Origin: Mycolicibacterium iranicum
GTDB taxonomy: Bacteria > Actinomycetota > Actinomycetes > Mycobacteriales > Mycobacteriaceae
Assembly: GCF_014190915.1 (NCBI RefSeq)
Contig: NZ_JACHVU010000005.1
Span: 124,001-188,000 of the forward strand
Reading direction: 5' to 3'
Length of the DNA: 64,000 bases
Made by a program: the position numbers and the translations under genes. Positions within the stretch are counted from its first letter, which is position 1; each line of letters starts with the position of its first letter. Positions 46,542 to 55,136 of the stretch are shown here, piece after piece. The notes under the pieces were generated by a model that worked only from the letters and a program-made list of their open reading frames with translations, was not told where the DNA came from and ran no database searches.

Positions 46542-47341
46542 GGGGAACCCTGAACGCCGGCGGGGCGTAAGTGCGTGATGTCGCCGGCCGACACCGTCAC
46601 CGTCGTCTGGCCGGTGTCGATCTCGAGGCGTCCCGCGTCGTCGATACCCGTTGCCACACCGGTGATCTCGGAGTCACCCGGCAGCACGGCACGCACCCGC
46701 GTGCCGATCGTCGTGCTGACGCTGCGGTACTCCGACGCCAGGGACGCGTCCCCGGCGCGCCACCGCTGCACGTCGTCGCCGATCGTGCGCAGCAGGGCCG
46801 CCGCGAGCACACTGCGGTCCACCTCGTGGCCGAGCATGGCCAGCGAGACCGCTCGGGGGTCGGGGAGTTCGTCCTCGGCCATGTTCACGTTGAGGCCCAG
46901 GCCGACGACGATCGCAGGAGCGGAAACCTCGGCGAGAATGCCGGCGAGCTTGCCGGTCCCGACCAGAATGTCGTTGGGCCACTTGACCCCTGCCTCGACG
47001 CCGTAATCCGCGCGCAGCGTGCGCGCGACCGCCAGGCCCGTGAGCAGCGGCAGCCAGCCCCACCGGTCCGGGGCCACACCTGCGGTGTCCACAGCGACCG
47101 ACATCGAGATCTGCGCGCGCGGCGGCGCCGACCAACTGCGGCCGTGGCGGCCACGCCCTGCGGTCTGGAACTCCGACAGCAGCACCGAGCCCGCGATGTC
47201 CTCACCGCCGGCAGAGCGTGCAATGAGATCGGCGTTGGTCGAACCGGTTTCCTCGACTACGTCGATGCGCCGCCACTCGGTGTCCGAGACGGCGGCGCGC
47301 ACGACGTCGGGGTCCAGTGCGGGGTGGTCAGGTACAGGCAC
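46535..47341 (-). CDS. birA: Biotin--[acetyl-CoA carboxylase] ligase BirA
   Basis: The enzyme activates biotin with ATP and attaches it to the biotin carboxyl carrier domain of acyl-CoA carboxylases. The 268-residue group I ligase (no DNA-binding domain) has ETGSTNADLIARS, the biotinoyl-AMP loop TAGRGRHGRSWSAPP, VKWPNDILVGTGKLAGIL and GLGLNVNM. In M. tuberculosis birA lies next to accD5. Here it is about 37 kb away from accD5, on the other side of fadE25, and its orientation relative to its old neighbours is reversed. Confidence 0.96.
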   Translation of the reverse strand: MPVPDHPALDPDVVRAAVSDTEWRRIDVVEETGSTNADLIARSAGGEDIAGSVLLSEFQTAGRGRHGRSWSAPPRAQISMSVAVDTAGVAPDRWGWLPLLTGLAVARTLRADYGVEAGVKWPNDILVGTGKLAGILAEVSAPAIVVGLGLNVNMAEDELPDPRAVSLAMLGHEVDRSVLAAALLRTIGDDVQRWRAGDASLASEYRSVSTTIGTRVRAVLPGDSEITGVATGIDDAGRLEIDTGQTTVTVSAGDITHLRPAGVQGSPE

Positions 47342-47391
47342 GACGTCGAGCGTAATGGCGCAGATCTGCCGCGCGGCGAGCGCTGCCCGCC

Positions 47392-47727
47392 TCAGTCAGT
47401 GGCGCCGGCGAGGTCCGGTGACGAGGAGAGCGCCTCTAGTGCCTGTGCCCGCTCGGCGTGCTGGGCCGTCACACGATTGAGCGCGTCGAATCCGCGTACG
47501 AACGCCACCATCGCCGCCAGCGCCCAGGCATTGCCCATCGCCCACTCCCATGTGGTCGTGGTGGGTGCCTCCACAAGCCAATAGGTGGCGATCGCGACGA
47601 GAGAGTATCCGCAGTAGACGCTGAACCTGCCGCCGTCGCAGGCGCGCCACCCTGGATGGCGGCGGGTGTGCTGATGCCAGACGAGGAGTGCGGCGACGGT
47701 CGCCACGGCGGTGATGGTCGACTGCAT
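47392..47727 (-). CDS. Small membrane protein, paralogue A
   Basis: The product is 111 residues with hydrophobic helices at about 3-17, 33-50 and 61-78. The motif GGRFSVYCGYSLVAIATYWLVEA followed by WEWAMGNAWALAAMVAF is shared with the gene upstream on the same strand, which marks a tandem duplication. The C-terminal tail is soluble and Ala/Glu-rich. Function is unknown. It begins 50 bp upstream of birA and may be read into it. Confidence 0.65.
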   Translation of the reverse strand: MQSTITAVATVAALLVWHQHTRRHPGWRACDGGRFSVYCGYSLVAIATYWLVEAPTTTTWEWAMGNAWALAAMVAFVRGFDALNRVTAQHAERAQALEALSSSPDLAGATD

Positions 47728-47832
47728 GACGGCCCCTTAACCGACGCCCGCGACTACTCCCCAGTTGCGAGGGCTGATTTGCCAGAGCTGTGATCGGCGG
47801 TGCGTTTCCGGACCGATGACCGTCTGGGTTGT

Positions 47833-47849
47833 CTGAACAATAAGTTCAG
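47833..47849. promoter_or_regulatory. Palindrome CTGAACAATAAGTTCAG
   Basis: Two perfect 6-base arms are separated by five bases. It lies about 105 bases upstream of paralogue A and could be a repressor site or a small hairpin in the leader. There is no other copy in the window that I noticed. Confidence 0.25.
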
Positions 47850-48026
47850 CTCACCTTTTCGTCAACAACCATTGGGGCGGCGTTATCTGTCGTGGGTGCC
47901 GAATAGTTCGCCAAGATAGTACTTCTGCGTCAATTTGGCGTTAGTGGGGCGGGAGTGACAATGCAGCGGCTTGCGGGGGGCCGTGCGAATCCCGTGAGGG
48001 ACGCACGATGCGTCTCCGGGTTCGCG

Positions 48027-48350
48027 TCAGCGCGGAACGGCGCCTGTGGCCGGTTCGATCGTCTCCATCGCGAGCGCGACGGCGGCCTGGTCGGCGGCCA
48101 CCCGGCGCAGCGTCGAGGAGCCCGTCAGTAGGGCCGCCGCTGCGGCGAGCGCCCACGCGCCGGCGAGCGCCCACTCCCACATCAGCGATGCCGACGTGAT
48201 CCAGTAGGCGGAGAATGCGGTGAACGTGTATCCGAGCAGGATGCGGAACCGGGCCCTGGAGCTCGACGCCCAGGCGGCGTGGCGGTGAATCCGGACGTGG
48301 ACAGCAGACAGGATCAGAACAAGCCCGATGGCGATGATGGTCGACGACAT
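48027..48350 (-). CDS. Small membrane protein, paralogue B
   Basis: The product is 107 residues with three hydrophobic helices. It shares the patch RFRILLGYTFTAFSAYWITSA and WEWALAGAWALAAAAAL with paralogue A, and the N-terminal MSSTI/VHVRIHRHAAW aligns with MQSTI/WHQHTRRHPGW. Gene order is B then A on the minus strand, with a 300-base spacer that is long for cotranscription. Function is unknown. Confidence 0.65.
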   Translation of the reverse strand: MSSTIIAIGLVLILSAVHVRIHRHAAWASSSRARFRILLGYTFTAFSAYWITSASLMWEWALAGAWALAAAAALLTGSSTLRRVAADQAAVALAMETIEPATGAVPR

Positions 48351-48479
48351 CGACGGGCCTCCTCACTCGCTGGGCCCCTGCTTGCTGAACGGCCTGGCTT
48401 CGCCACAACCGGAAGAACCGGTTAGTAGCAGTGTGCGGCAGAAACTTTAAGGCACCGTGAGGACACGGAAACAATCAGG

Positions 48480-49202
48480 TCACGGTGTCGTTCGTGTCAA
48501 TTTCTCGGTATCCCGGCGACGAACCATCGCCCCGGCATCCGGATTTGCCACCTGCACCAGGGAGGCGCCCACGACGTAGAACGCGAGCAGGTGCTCGATG
48601 ATGTCGTCACCGCTGTGCCAGGCCGCCGTCGACATCACCCGATCGGCTCCGGTGAGGCCCTGAGAGGCCGCCGAGGCCTGCGCTGCCGCCAGCACATCGC
48701 CGGCCGACCGGCCGTCGAGGGCGGGTCCGGGTTGGCGTTCCGGCACGATCTGGTCGCCGTGCACCCGCACCGCCGTCGCATAGTCGGTCAGGCCCACCGG
48801 CAGATCGGGCACCGGCTTGCCGAACGGATCCAGCGAGAGAACCGCCACCTCACCCATTCCGACCGCCGCATCGGCCTCGTCGATGCGATCGGCGGTGCAC
48901 AGGGCGATGTCGGCCTCGCCGCCGAACACCACCTCCGCGCCGATCCACCAGATGCCGAAGAGCACCGCGGCGGTCTGCCAGTGCGCGGGCAGCATCACCG
49001 CAACCCGACTCCCCGGCGTCGCACCGAGTTCGTCGCGCAGCAGATTGCCGGTCTTGGCCGCCCAGTTGGCCAGCGTGGCCGTCGACAACTCGATGCGCTC
49101 GCCGGTGGCGTCGTCGTAATAGGTGATCCGGGGGCCCGCCGGGTTGGCGGCCATCAACGGATCCAAGATCGCCGAGCTGACGTTCGTCACGTCAGTTGAC
49201 AC
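48480..49202 (-). CDS. TIGR03089 family protein (AMP-binding-like N-terminal fold)
   Basis: The product is 240 residues. It resembles only the N-terminal part of an adenylate-forming enzyme: ITYYDDATGERIELSTATLANWAAKTGNLL and RVAVMLPAHWQTAAVLFGIWWIGAEVV. The phosphate-binding loop and the C-terminal lobe are absent, so it cannot be a normal ligase. The family is conserved in mycobacteria next to the LCP gene (compare Rv3268). The GTG start overlaps the lcp1 stop by 11 bases, so the two are coupled. Role unknown. Confidence 0.85.
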   Translation of the reverse strand: MSTDVTNVSSAILDPLMAANPAGPRITYYDDATGERIELSTATLANWAAKTGNLLRDELGATPGSRVAVMLPAHWQTAAVLFGIWWIGAEVVFGGEADIALCTADRIDEADAAVGMGEVAVLSLDPFGKPVPDLPVGLTDYATAVRVHGDQIVPERQPGPALDGRSAGDVLAAAQASAASQGLTGADRVMSTAAWHSGDDIIEHLLAFYVVGASLVQVANPDAGAMVRRRDTEKLTRTTP

Positions 49203-50673
49203 ATGCCGGGTCGGTGGAACCGGCGGTGATGATCGGCGATGGCGGGGGCACCGTCTCGCCGGTGTCGGTCACCACGCCTGACGCCGATGGGTCGGCTCCC
49301 ATCAGCGTCACGTCGGTGCCGTCGAGCCCGGCGCCGGGGCCCGTGTAATCCGAGGACAGCACCACCCGCACCGAACCCTGCGGGATCGACGTGTCCTCGA
49401 CGACCGGCAACCCACCCAGCTCCAGCGCCACGGCCTGGGCCCCCAGGTCGTCGGTCTTCGCGGCCTGGACCTGGCTCTTGTCGACCTTGGTGCCTTCGTT
49501 GTTGCCGACGGTGCCTTCGGCAAAACCCTTGGTGGTCAACACATGTGCCACCGCGGCGGCGAGTCCGTTGATGTCGGTGTCGTTGACGACCTCGACCGTG
49601 GTCTTGTCATTGCTGTAGGTCAGCTCTTCGGTCTTGCCCTCGTCCTGGTCGTTCAGCAGGCTGGTCACCCAGTCCTTGACCTCGGTCGGATCGACGCGCA
49701 CCACGCTCTGCATGCCGTCGTCGCTCCAGCCCGCCTCCTCGAGGATCGGGATGGTCGCGAACGCTACGTTGCCCGCCGCGAGCTTCTGCAGCTGCTCGAC
49801 GAAGTCCATGATGTCCCAGCCTTCGGACAGCACCACCGAACGCTGCACGGCCGCTTCGAGATTGCCCAGTGTCGACGGGCTCGACAGCGTCTTGCTGGAG
49901 ATCACCTCGTGGGCCATCGACGCCATGACGGCCTGCTGACGGGTGACCCGGTCCAGGTCACCGCGTGGGAGATCGTGGCGCTGCCGCACGAAGCTCAGCG
50001 CCTGCGCGCCGTTGAGCTTCTGCCAGCCGGCCGGGAAGTCGGCGCCCGAAAGCGGTTCGTAGACAGGTGCATTGAGGCACACGTTCACCCCGCCGAGTGC
50101 GTCGGTGATCAACGCGAAACCGAGCAGGCCGATCTCGGCGTAATGGTCGACGGTGACGCCGGTCAGATTGGCGACCGTCTTGATGAGTTCCTCGCGGCCG
50201 GCTGCCTGCGCCTCGGGTTCGGCGACGCTGGGGTCGACGCCCTGCTGCTCGACCAGTTGCTTCATTTCTTCGAGGTGCACGGATCCGTACACGCCGTTGA
50301 TCTTCATCTTGCCCATGCCCGGCGCCTCGACGTAGGAGTCGCGGGGGATCGAGATCGCCGTCGCCGACTTCCCGTTGTTCGGGATGCGGATCAGGATGAT
50401 CGTGTCGGTGTTCGTCGACACCTCGTCGCCGGCACGCAGCATCGCGCGCTCGTCGTCGGTCAACGGATTGCCGTGGGCGTCCGTACGGCTGTCGGCCCCG
50501 ACGAGCAGAACGTCGATCGCGCCGTCCTCGCCGCCCCCGCCGAGAGCGATCGGGTTGATGTGGTTGATGCCCGATTCGAACGACCGAATCTTGCCCCACG
50601 CAACGCCGGTACTGATGACGACGGCCAGCGCCACGGCCACCGAAATGGCGCGGACCAGGTGAGCAGCAGGCAT
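49192..50673 (-). CDS. lcp1: LytR-CpsA-Psr family ligase (Lcp1/CpsA)
   Basis: This family transfers lipid-linked glycans to peptidoglycan outside the membrane; the M. tuberculosis homologue Rv3267 attaches arabinogalactan. The 493-residue protein has one N-terminal transmembrane helix (about 7-26) and the LCP core with DVLLVGADSRTDAHG, DTIILIRIPNN, AISIPRDSYV and the later FVRQRHDLPRGDLDRVTRQQAVM. The core includes the Arg and Asp residues that hold the pyrophosphate. A LytR_C domain follows at about 360-450. It is divergent from rmlD, whose pathway makes the rhamnose linker it would join to the wall. In this genome it may also anchor the new polysaccharide, which is inference. Confidence 0.95.
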   Translation of the reverse strand: MPAAHLVRAISVAVALAVVISTGVAWGKIRSFESGINHINPIALGGGGEDGAIDVLLVGADSRTDAHGNPLTDDERAMLRAGDEVSTNTDTIILIRIPNNGKSATAISIPRDSYVEAPGMGKMKINGVYGSVHLEEMKQLVEQQGVDPSVAEPEAQAAGREELIKTVANLTGVTVDHYAEIGLLGFALITDALGGVNVCLNAPVYEPLSGADFPAGWQKLNGAQALSFVRQRHDLPRGDLDRVTRQQAVMASMAHEVISSKTLSSPSTLGNLEAAVQRSVVLSEGWDIMDFVEQLQKLAAGNVAFATIPILEEAGWSDDGMQSVVRVDPTEVKDWVTSLLNDQDEGKTEELTYSNDKTTVEVVNDTDINGLAAAVAHVLTTKGFAEGTVGNNEGTKVDKSQVQAAKTDDLGAQAVALELGGLPVVEDTSIPQGSVRVVLSSDYTGPGAGLDGTDVTLMGADPSASGVVTDTGETVPPPSPIITAGSTDPACVN

Positions 50674-50739
50674 TTGCCCAGGCTACTTGCGACCGGGCCG
50701 CATTCCTCGGAGCTCGGATCGGCGTGCCAAACTCCTCAT

Positions 50740-51603
50740 GTGACCGGGCGAATGGTGATCTCTGGAGCCGGCGGCCTGGTGGGGCGCGTGTTGGCAGGTC
50801 AGGCGCGCCGCCGCGGCTATGACGTGGTGGCGCTCACATCGGCCGAGTGGGACATCACCGATCCTTCGATGGCGACCCGCGTCATCGAGGCAGGCGACGT
50901 CGTCGTCAACTGCGCGGCCTTCACCAAGGTCGACGCCGCCGAAACCGAACCCGACCGCGCCCACGAGGTCAACGTCGTCGGCGCCGGAAACGTCGCGCAG
51001 GCCTGCGCCGCCGCCGGGGCGGCACTGATCCATCTGTCCACCGACTACGTCTTCGACGGGGTGTTCGACGGCGACCCACGCCCCTACGACATCGACGACC
51101 CGACCGGGCCGTTATCGGTGTACGGACGCACCAAACTCGCCGGCGAGCACGCCGTCCTGGCAGCACTGCCCGGCGCGCACGTCGTCCGCACCGCATGGAT
51201 CTACGAAGGCGCCGACGGCTCCGACTTCGCCGCGGTGATGCGGCGCGCCGCCCTGGGCGACGGCACGGTCGACGTCGTCGCCGACCAGATCGGATCGCCC
51301 ACCTACGTCGGTGACCTGTGCGACGCCCTACTGCAGGTCGCCGAGGGTTCGGTGCGCGAGCCGGTGCTGCACGCCGCCAACACCGGCGGCGGCAGCCGAT
51401 TCGAGCAGGCCCAGGCGGTGTTCGCCGCACTCGGGCAGGACCCGGAACGCGTGCGGCCCGTCGGCAGCGACCGCCATCCCCGTCCCGCGCCCCGTCCGAC
51501 GTACTCGGTGCTGTCGCCGGTCAGGTCGGCAGCCGCGGGACTGACGCCGCTGCGCCCGTGGCGCGAAGCGCTGGCTGAGGCGCTCGCCACAGTCGTCCAC
51601 TAG
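50740..51603 (+). CDS. rmlD: dTDP-4-dehydrorhamnose reductase RmlD
   Basis: The enzyme makes dTDP-L-rhamnose, the sugar of the arabinogalactan linker. The 287-residue product begins VTGRMVISGAGGLVGRVL with the nucleotide-binding glycines. It has LSTDYVFDGVFDGDPRPY, the catalytic Tyr/Lys in VYGRTKLAGE and VRTAWIYEG. The GTG at 50740 matches the known start region; the same frame is open far upstream but opposite the lcp1 gene. It leads the rmlD-wbbL-manC operon. Confidence 0.95.
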   Translation: MTGRMVISGAGGLVGRVLAGQARRRGYDVVALTSAEWDITDPSMATRVIEAGDVVVNCAAFTKVDAAETEPDRAHEVNVVGAGNVAQACAAAGAALIHLSTDYVFDGVFDGDPRPYDIDDPTGPLSVYGRTKLAGEHAVLAALPGAHVVRTAWIYEGADGSDFAAVMRRAALGDGTVDVVADQIGSPTYVGDLCDALLQVAEGSVREPVLHAANTGGGSRFEQAQAVFAALGQDPERVRPVGSDRHPRPAPRPTYSVLSPVRSAAAGLTPLRPWREALAEALATVVH

Positions 51604-51634
51604 TTACTCTCTACGCCGTGACGGTGATGCCCGC

Positions 51635-52507
51635 GTGAGCGACGAACTGTTTGTCGTGACGGTGACGTATTCGCCGGGCCCGCATCTGGATCGCTTCCTC
51701 GCCACGCTGGCGCACGCGACCGATCGTCCCGTCACCGTGATCATGGCCGACAACGGCTCCACCGACGGCGCGCCTGAAGAGGCCGTCGAGCGCTATCCGA
51801 ACGCGAAGCTCTACCGCACCGGCGGCAACCTCGGATACGGCACCGCGGTCAACCGCGCCGTCGCCGAGTACGGGCTGGCGTCGTCGGAGTACTTCATCGT
51901 CGCCAACCCCGATGTGCAGTGGGGCCCCCACAGCATCGACCTGCTGTTCGACGCCGCGCAACGCTGGCCGCGTGCCGGCTCCCTGGGCCCGCTCATCCGC
52001 GACCCCGACGGCACAATCTATCCGTCGGCCCGGCACCTGCCCTCGATCATCCGCGGAGGCATGCACGCCGTCGTCGGACCGGTGTGGCCGTCGAATCCGT
52101 GGACCGCCGCCTACCGTCAGGAGCGCACCGACCCCAGCGAACGTGCTGTCGGCTGGCTCTCGGGAAGTTGCCTGTTGCTGAGGGGTGCTGCCTTCACCGG
52201 CATCACCGGCTTCGACGAGCGCTACTTCATGTATATGGAAGACGTCGACCTGGGAGACCGTCTCGGCAGGGCGGGCTGGCAGAACGTCTACGTCCCCTCG
52301 GCGGAGGTTTTGCACGCCAAGGGGCACGCCACTGGCCGCGACCCGGCCCGCAACCTCGCTGCCCATCACGTCAGCACCTACACTTTTCTCGCCGATCGGT
52401 ACCCGAAGTGGTGGCAGGCACCGTTACGCTGGGCGTTCCGGGGGGCACTGGGGGCACGGGCCAATGTGGTCGTACGCAGTTCCCGCCGCAAATCTCGTCA
52501 GGCATAG
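51635..52507 (+). CDS. wbbL: Rhamnosyltransferase WbbL
   Basis: This GT2 enzyme adds L-rhamnose to decaprenyl-PP-GlcNAc in linker synthesis and is essential in mycobacteria. The 290-residue product has VVTVTYSPGPHLDRFLATL, MADNGSTDGAPEEAV, the donor-site IVANPDVQWGPHSIDLL and the acceptor block FDERYFMYMEDVDLGDRLG. The GTG start lies 31 bp after rmlD. Length and motifs match the M. tuberculosis enzyme closely. Confidence 0.95.
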   Translation: MSDELFVVTVTYSPGPHLDRFLATLAHATDRPVTVIMADNGSTDGAPEEAVERYPNAKLYRTGGNLGYGTAVNRAVAEYGLASSEYFIVANPDVQWGPHSIDLLFDAAQRWPRAGSLGPLIRDPDGTIYPSARHLPSIIRGGMHAVVGPVWPSNPWTAAYRQERTDPSERAVGWLSGSCLLLRGAAFTGITGFDERYFMYMEDVDLGDRLGRAGWQNVYVPSAEVLHAKGHATGRDPARNLAAHHVSTYTFLADRYPKWWQAPLRWAFRGALGARANVVVRSSRRKSRQA

Positions 52508-52522
52508 GGCGAAAGGGACACC

Positions 52523-53602
52523 GTGGTGAATCCAGCCGAGGTCGATGCGGTCATTCTGGTCGGGGGGATGGGCACGCGCCTCCGTCCGTTGACCCTGTCG
52601 GCGCCCAAACCAATGCTCCCGACGGCCGGGCTGCCGTTCCTGACGCACCTGCTCTCCCGCATCGCCGATGCCGGCATCGAGCACGTCGTGATGGGCACGT
52701 CCTACAAGGCGGGGGTGTTCGAGTCGGAGTTCGGCGACGGGTCCAAGCTCGGCCTGCAGATCGACTACGTCGTCGAGGACGAGCCGCTGGGCACCGGCGG
52801 TGGCATCGCGAACGTGGCGTCGAAGCTGCGCAACGACACTGCGGTGGTGTTCAACGGCGACGTGCTGTCCGGGTGCGACCTGCGTGCGCTGCTCGAATCG
52901 CACAGCGCGAACGACGCCGACGTGACCCTGCACCTGGTCCGCGTCGGTGACCCGCGCGCTTTCGGCTGTGTGCCAACGGATTCCGACGGTGTGGTGACGG
53001 CGTTCCTGGAGAAGACACAGGATCCGCCGACCGATCAGATCAACGCGGGCTGCTATGTGTTCAAGCGGTCGGTGATCGAGGAGATCCCCCAGGGCCGTGC
53101 GCTGTCGGTGGAACGCGAGATCTTCCCGGGGCTGCTCGCCGACGGCAAACGCGTGTGCGGCTATGTGGATTCGACGTACTGGCGTGACATGGGGACGCCC
53201 GAGGACTTCGTGCGCGGCTCTGCCGATCTGGTGCGCGGTATCGCGCCCTCGCCGGCGCTGACCCACCAGCGCGGCGAGAAGCTGGTGCACGACGGGGCCT
53301 CCGTGGCGCCGGGCGCACTGCTGATCGGCGGCACGGTGATCGGCCGCGGCGCGGAGGTGTCTGGCGGCGCCCGACTCGACGGCGCGGTGATCTTCGACGG
53401 CGCGAAAATCGGTGCGGGAGCGGTGATCGAGCGATCGATCATAGGATTCGGGGCGCACATCGGCCCACGCGCCCTGATCCGCGACGGCGTGATCGGCGAC
53501 GGCGCGGACATCGGCGCCCGGTGCGAGCTGCTGCGCGGGGCCCGCGTGTGGCCGGGGATCTCGATTCCCGATGGCGGCATCCGCTTCTCGACCGACGTCT
53601 AG
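52523..53602 (+). CDS. manC: Mannose-1-phosphate guanylyltransferase (ManC-type, hexapeptide C-terminus)
   Basis: The enzyme makes GDP-mannose from mannose-1-phosphate and GTP. The 359-residue product has the nucleotidyltransferase loop AVILVGGMGTRLRPLTLSAPKPMLPTAG, with signature GGxGTRLRPLT and the PKP, then VVFNGDVLSG with the metal Asp, and a left-handed beta-helix at about 255-345 rich in IG.GA repeats. Homologues in this place (Rv3264c) are GDP-mannose pyrophosphorylases despite an older rmlA2 name. The product feeds mannan synthesis and, in this genome, gmd-fcl and the AlgD-like enzyme. The GTG start is doubled (GTGGTG); GAAAGGGA precedes it. Confidence 0.92.
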   Translation: MVNPAEVDAVILVGGMGTRLRPLTLSAPKPMLPTAGLPFLTHLLSRIADAGIEHVVMGTSYKAGVFESEFGDGSKLGLQIDYVVEDEPLGTGGGIANVASKLRNDTAVVFNGDVLSGCDLRALLESHSANDADVTLHLVRVGDPRAFGCVPTDSDGVVTAFLEKTQDPPTDQINAGCYVFKRSVIEEIPQGRALSVEREIFPGLLADGKRVCGYVDSTYWRDMGTPEDFVRGSADLVRGIAPSPALTHQRGEKLVHDGASVAPGALLIGGTVIGRGAEVSGGARLDGAVIFDGAKIGAGAVIERSIIGFGAHIGPRALIRDGVIGDGADIGARCELLRGARVWPGISIPDGGIRFSTDV

Positions 53603-53669
53603 TTCTTCGCGGAATAGCATTCCTGGCTGCTCACGCGGGGTGCTTCACCGCCGTGGCTTCTCTCTCGCG
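53602..53669. repeat. Left arm of inverted repeat flanking the DUF559 gene
   Basis: The outer 19 bases (53609-53627, from GCGGAATAGC to TCCTGGC) are identical to the complement of 54572-54590. The homology continues inward without gaps to 53669, with about 47 of 61 positions matching by hand count. The outer part begins immediately at the manC stop. The inner part covers the last 13 codons of the DUF559 gene. Confidence 0.8.
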
Positions 53670-54497
53670 GAGGGCGAACGCGCGCCTGACCCACAGTGCG
53701 ATCTCCTCGGGGCGGTCGCCTTTCATGACCCTGATCACAACCCAGTTCAGGGCTTCGAGTCTTCTCAATCGCGCGGCATCGCGGCGGTACTGGTCATCGC
53801 TGGTGCGGTGGTGCTCGCCGTCGTACTCGACTGCGATCAGGAGTTCCGGCCACCCCATGTCGAGATAGGCAAACGTATAGCCACTGTCCACGACCGGTAT
53901 CTGAGTCCGTGGCCGCGGAAATCCTCTATCGATGAGCAACACGCGTAACCACGACTCCTGGGGTGACTGCGCACCGGCGTCCATCAGATCGACCGCTTGC
54001 CGGCAGCGTCTCACTCCGCGCGAACCTTTGTAATCCTCTGCGAGCGCGAGAACCTCGTTGCCATCTATACCGGTGGCGCGAGCCAGAGCATCGAGATTGG
54101 CGACGGCCTGCACCCGGGGGAGATAGCGCCCGAGGTCGAGACCGACTCGCGCTGGCCTGGCAGCGGGCATGTCGTCGATCCAAGTGATTTCGCTGGGGTC
54201 GATAGGCTCGCGCCGGGTGGTGATTCCCGGTGGCGGGCGGTTGTTCGTCCACAGGATGTCTATCGGCACGTCATCGTGCACCCACCGTGCGCCGTGCAGT
54301 GCCGCCGCTGCGCGCCCGGTGATAACTCCCCGTCGGCGTGACCAAAGCCATGCACCCTCCGTTCGTCGCCGCAGCGTCGGCTCCAGGGACTTCGGCAGGT
54401 AGACGTCCGGGAAGATGGGTCGGTAGTTCCAGCGCAACGCCGCACGAGTGATGGTGCCCGCGCGTACGGACTCCGACCCGACGATGACATCCCCCAT
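53631..54497 (-). CDS. DUF559 endonuclease-like protein with AbiEi-type N-terminus
   Basis: The product is 288 residues. The first 110 or so residues resemble the winged-helix/AbiEi antitoxin-like region (RAALRWNYRPIFPDVYLPKSL, then GRAAAALHGARWV). The C-terminal DUF559 region has the restriction-endonuclease-like core: Glu181 in SPQESWLR, Asp213 in YLDMGWPE and the E-x-D of AVEYDGEHH at 224-226. The family exists in many copies in mycobacterial genomes and relates to very-short-patch-repair nucleases; its role is not known. It lies between arms of an inverted repeat, replacing the gene found in M. tuberculosis between manC and fbiB. No partner toxin is adjacent. Confidence 0.85.
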   Translation of the reverse strand: MGDVIVGSESVRAGTITRAALRWNYRPIFPDVYLPKSLEPTLRRRTEGAWLWSRRRGVITGRAAAALHGARWVHDDVPIDILWTNNRPPPGITTRREPIDPSEITWIDDMPAARPARVGLDLGRYLPRVQAVANLDALARATGIDGNEVLALAEDYKGSRGVRRCRQAVDLMDAGAQSPQESWLRVLLIDRGFPRPRTQIPVVDSGYTFAYLDMGWPELLIAVEYDGEHHRTSDDQYRRDAARLRRLEALNWVVIRVMKGDRPEEIALWVRRAFALREREATAVKHPA

Positions 54498-54529
54498 GAC
54501 AAGAGCATGGGGTCTGGCTGCGGCCCGTT

Positions 54530-54592
54530 CGCGAACGAGAAGCCAAGGCTGTGGAAAAGTGCTCGTGCACCGCCAGGAATGCTATTCCGCGG
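54530..54592. repeat. Right arm of inverted repeat flanking the DUF559 gene
   Basis: The arm 54572-54590 is identical to the complement of 53609-53627. The inner part, read on the plus strand, encodes REREAKAVEK, which resembles REREATAVKH at the C-terminus of the DUF559 protein. It thus looks like the 3' end of a second, deleted DUF559 copy or a long terminal inverted repeat. The NUDIX gene's TAG stop lies inside the outer 19 bases. Confidence 0.8.
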
Positions 54593-55136
54593 CAGAGGGG
54601 GAGGCGGCAGCCGCGGCGGCGGCCAATTGGGTGAGGCCGAAGTCGCACTCGTCGGGCAGCTTGTCCAGCGGCCACCACCGCAAGTCGAGCGATTCGTCGC
54701 TGCGCACGAACTGCGCGCCCTCGGGCGCACGCACCACGAATTGCACGTCGAGGTGACGGGTCGGTACGCCCAGCGAACACGTGACTGGATGCACGTGCAG
54801 CGCAACAGGTTCCGCCGTGATGCTGAGCCCGTCGATGCCCGATTCCTCGGTCGCCTCCCGCAGCGCGGCCGCCACGATGGTGTCGTCCTCGGGCTCGCAG
54901 TGCCCACCGAGCTGCAGCCAGCGGCCGAAGCGCGGGTGCAAGGTCAGGAGCGCTTGACGTCCGCTGTGGTCGAGGACCAGCGCCGACCCCGTGATGTGGC
55001 CCGGCACGCAGGATCGCAGGCACGCATCCTCGCGCGCGGCCAGGAACGCCAGATACGCATGCCGCATCGAATCCTGCGCAGGATCAGGCGGATTCCACGC
55101 GGTCAATGTGTCGACCGTCGACTGGTGCAGGCTCAT
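54582..55136 (-). CDS. NUDIX hydrolase
   Basis: The product is 184 residues from an ATG overlapping the fbiB stop (ATGA). The catalytic box reads [25 protein letters not shown], with the REATEESG core; the spacing before it is one residue longer than the textbook pattern, as in other members of this branch. NUDIX enzymes hydrolyse nucleoside-diphosphate-linked compounds. Linkage to fbiA-fbiB suggests a job around coenzyme F420 or its GTP/PEP precursors, but this is inference. The C-terminus is a run of Ala ending SPSAAE, with the stop supplied by the inverted repeat, so the native end may have been altered. Confidence 0.88.
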   Translation of the reverse strand: MSLHQSTVDTLTAWNPPDPAQDSMRHAYLAFLAAREDACLRSCVPGHITGSALVLDHSGRQALLTLHPRFGRWLQLGGHCEPEDDTIVAAALREATEESGIDGLSITAEPVALHVHPVTCSLGVPTRHLDVQFVVRAPEGAQFVRSDESLDLRWWPLDKLPDECDFGLTQLAAAAAAASPSAAE

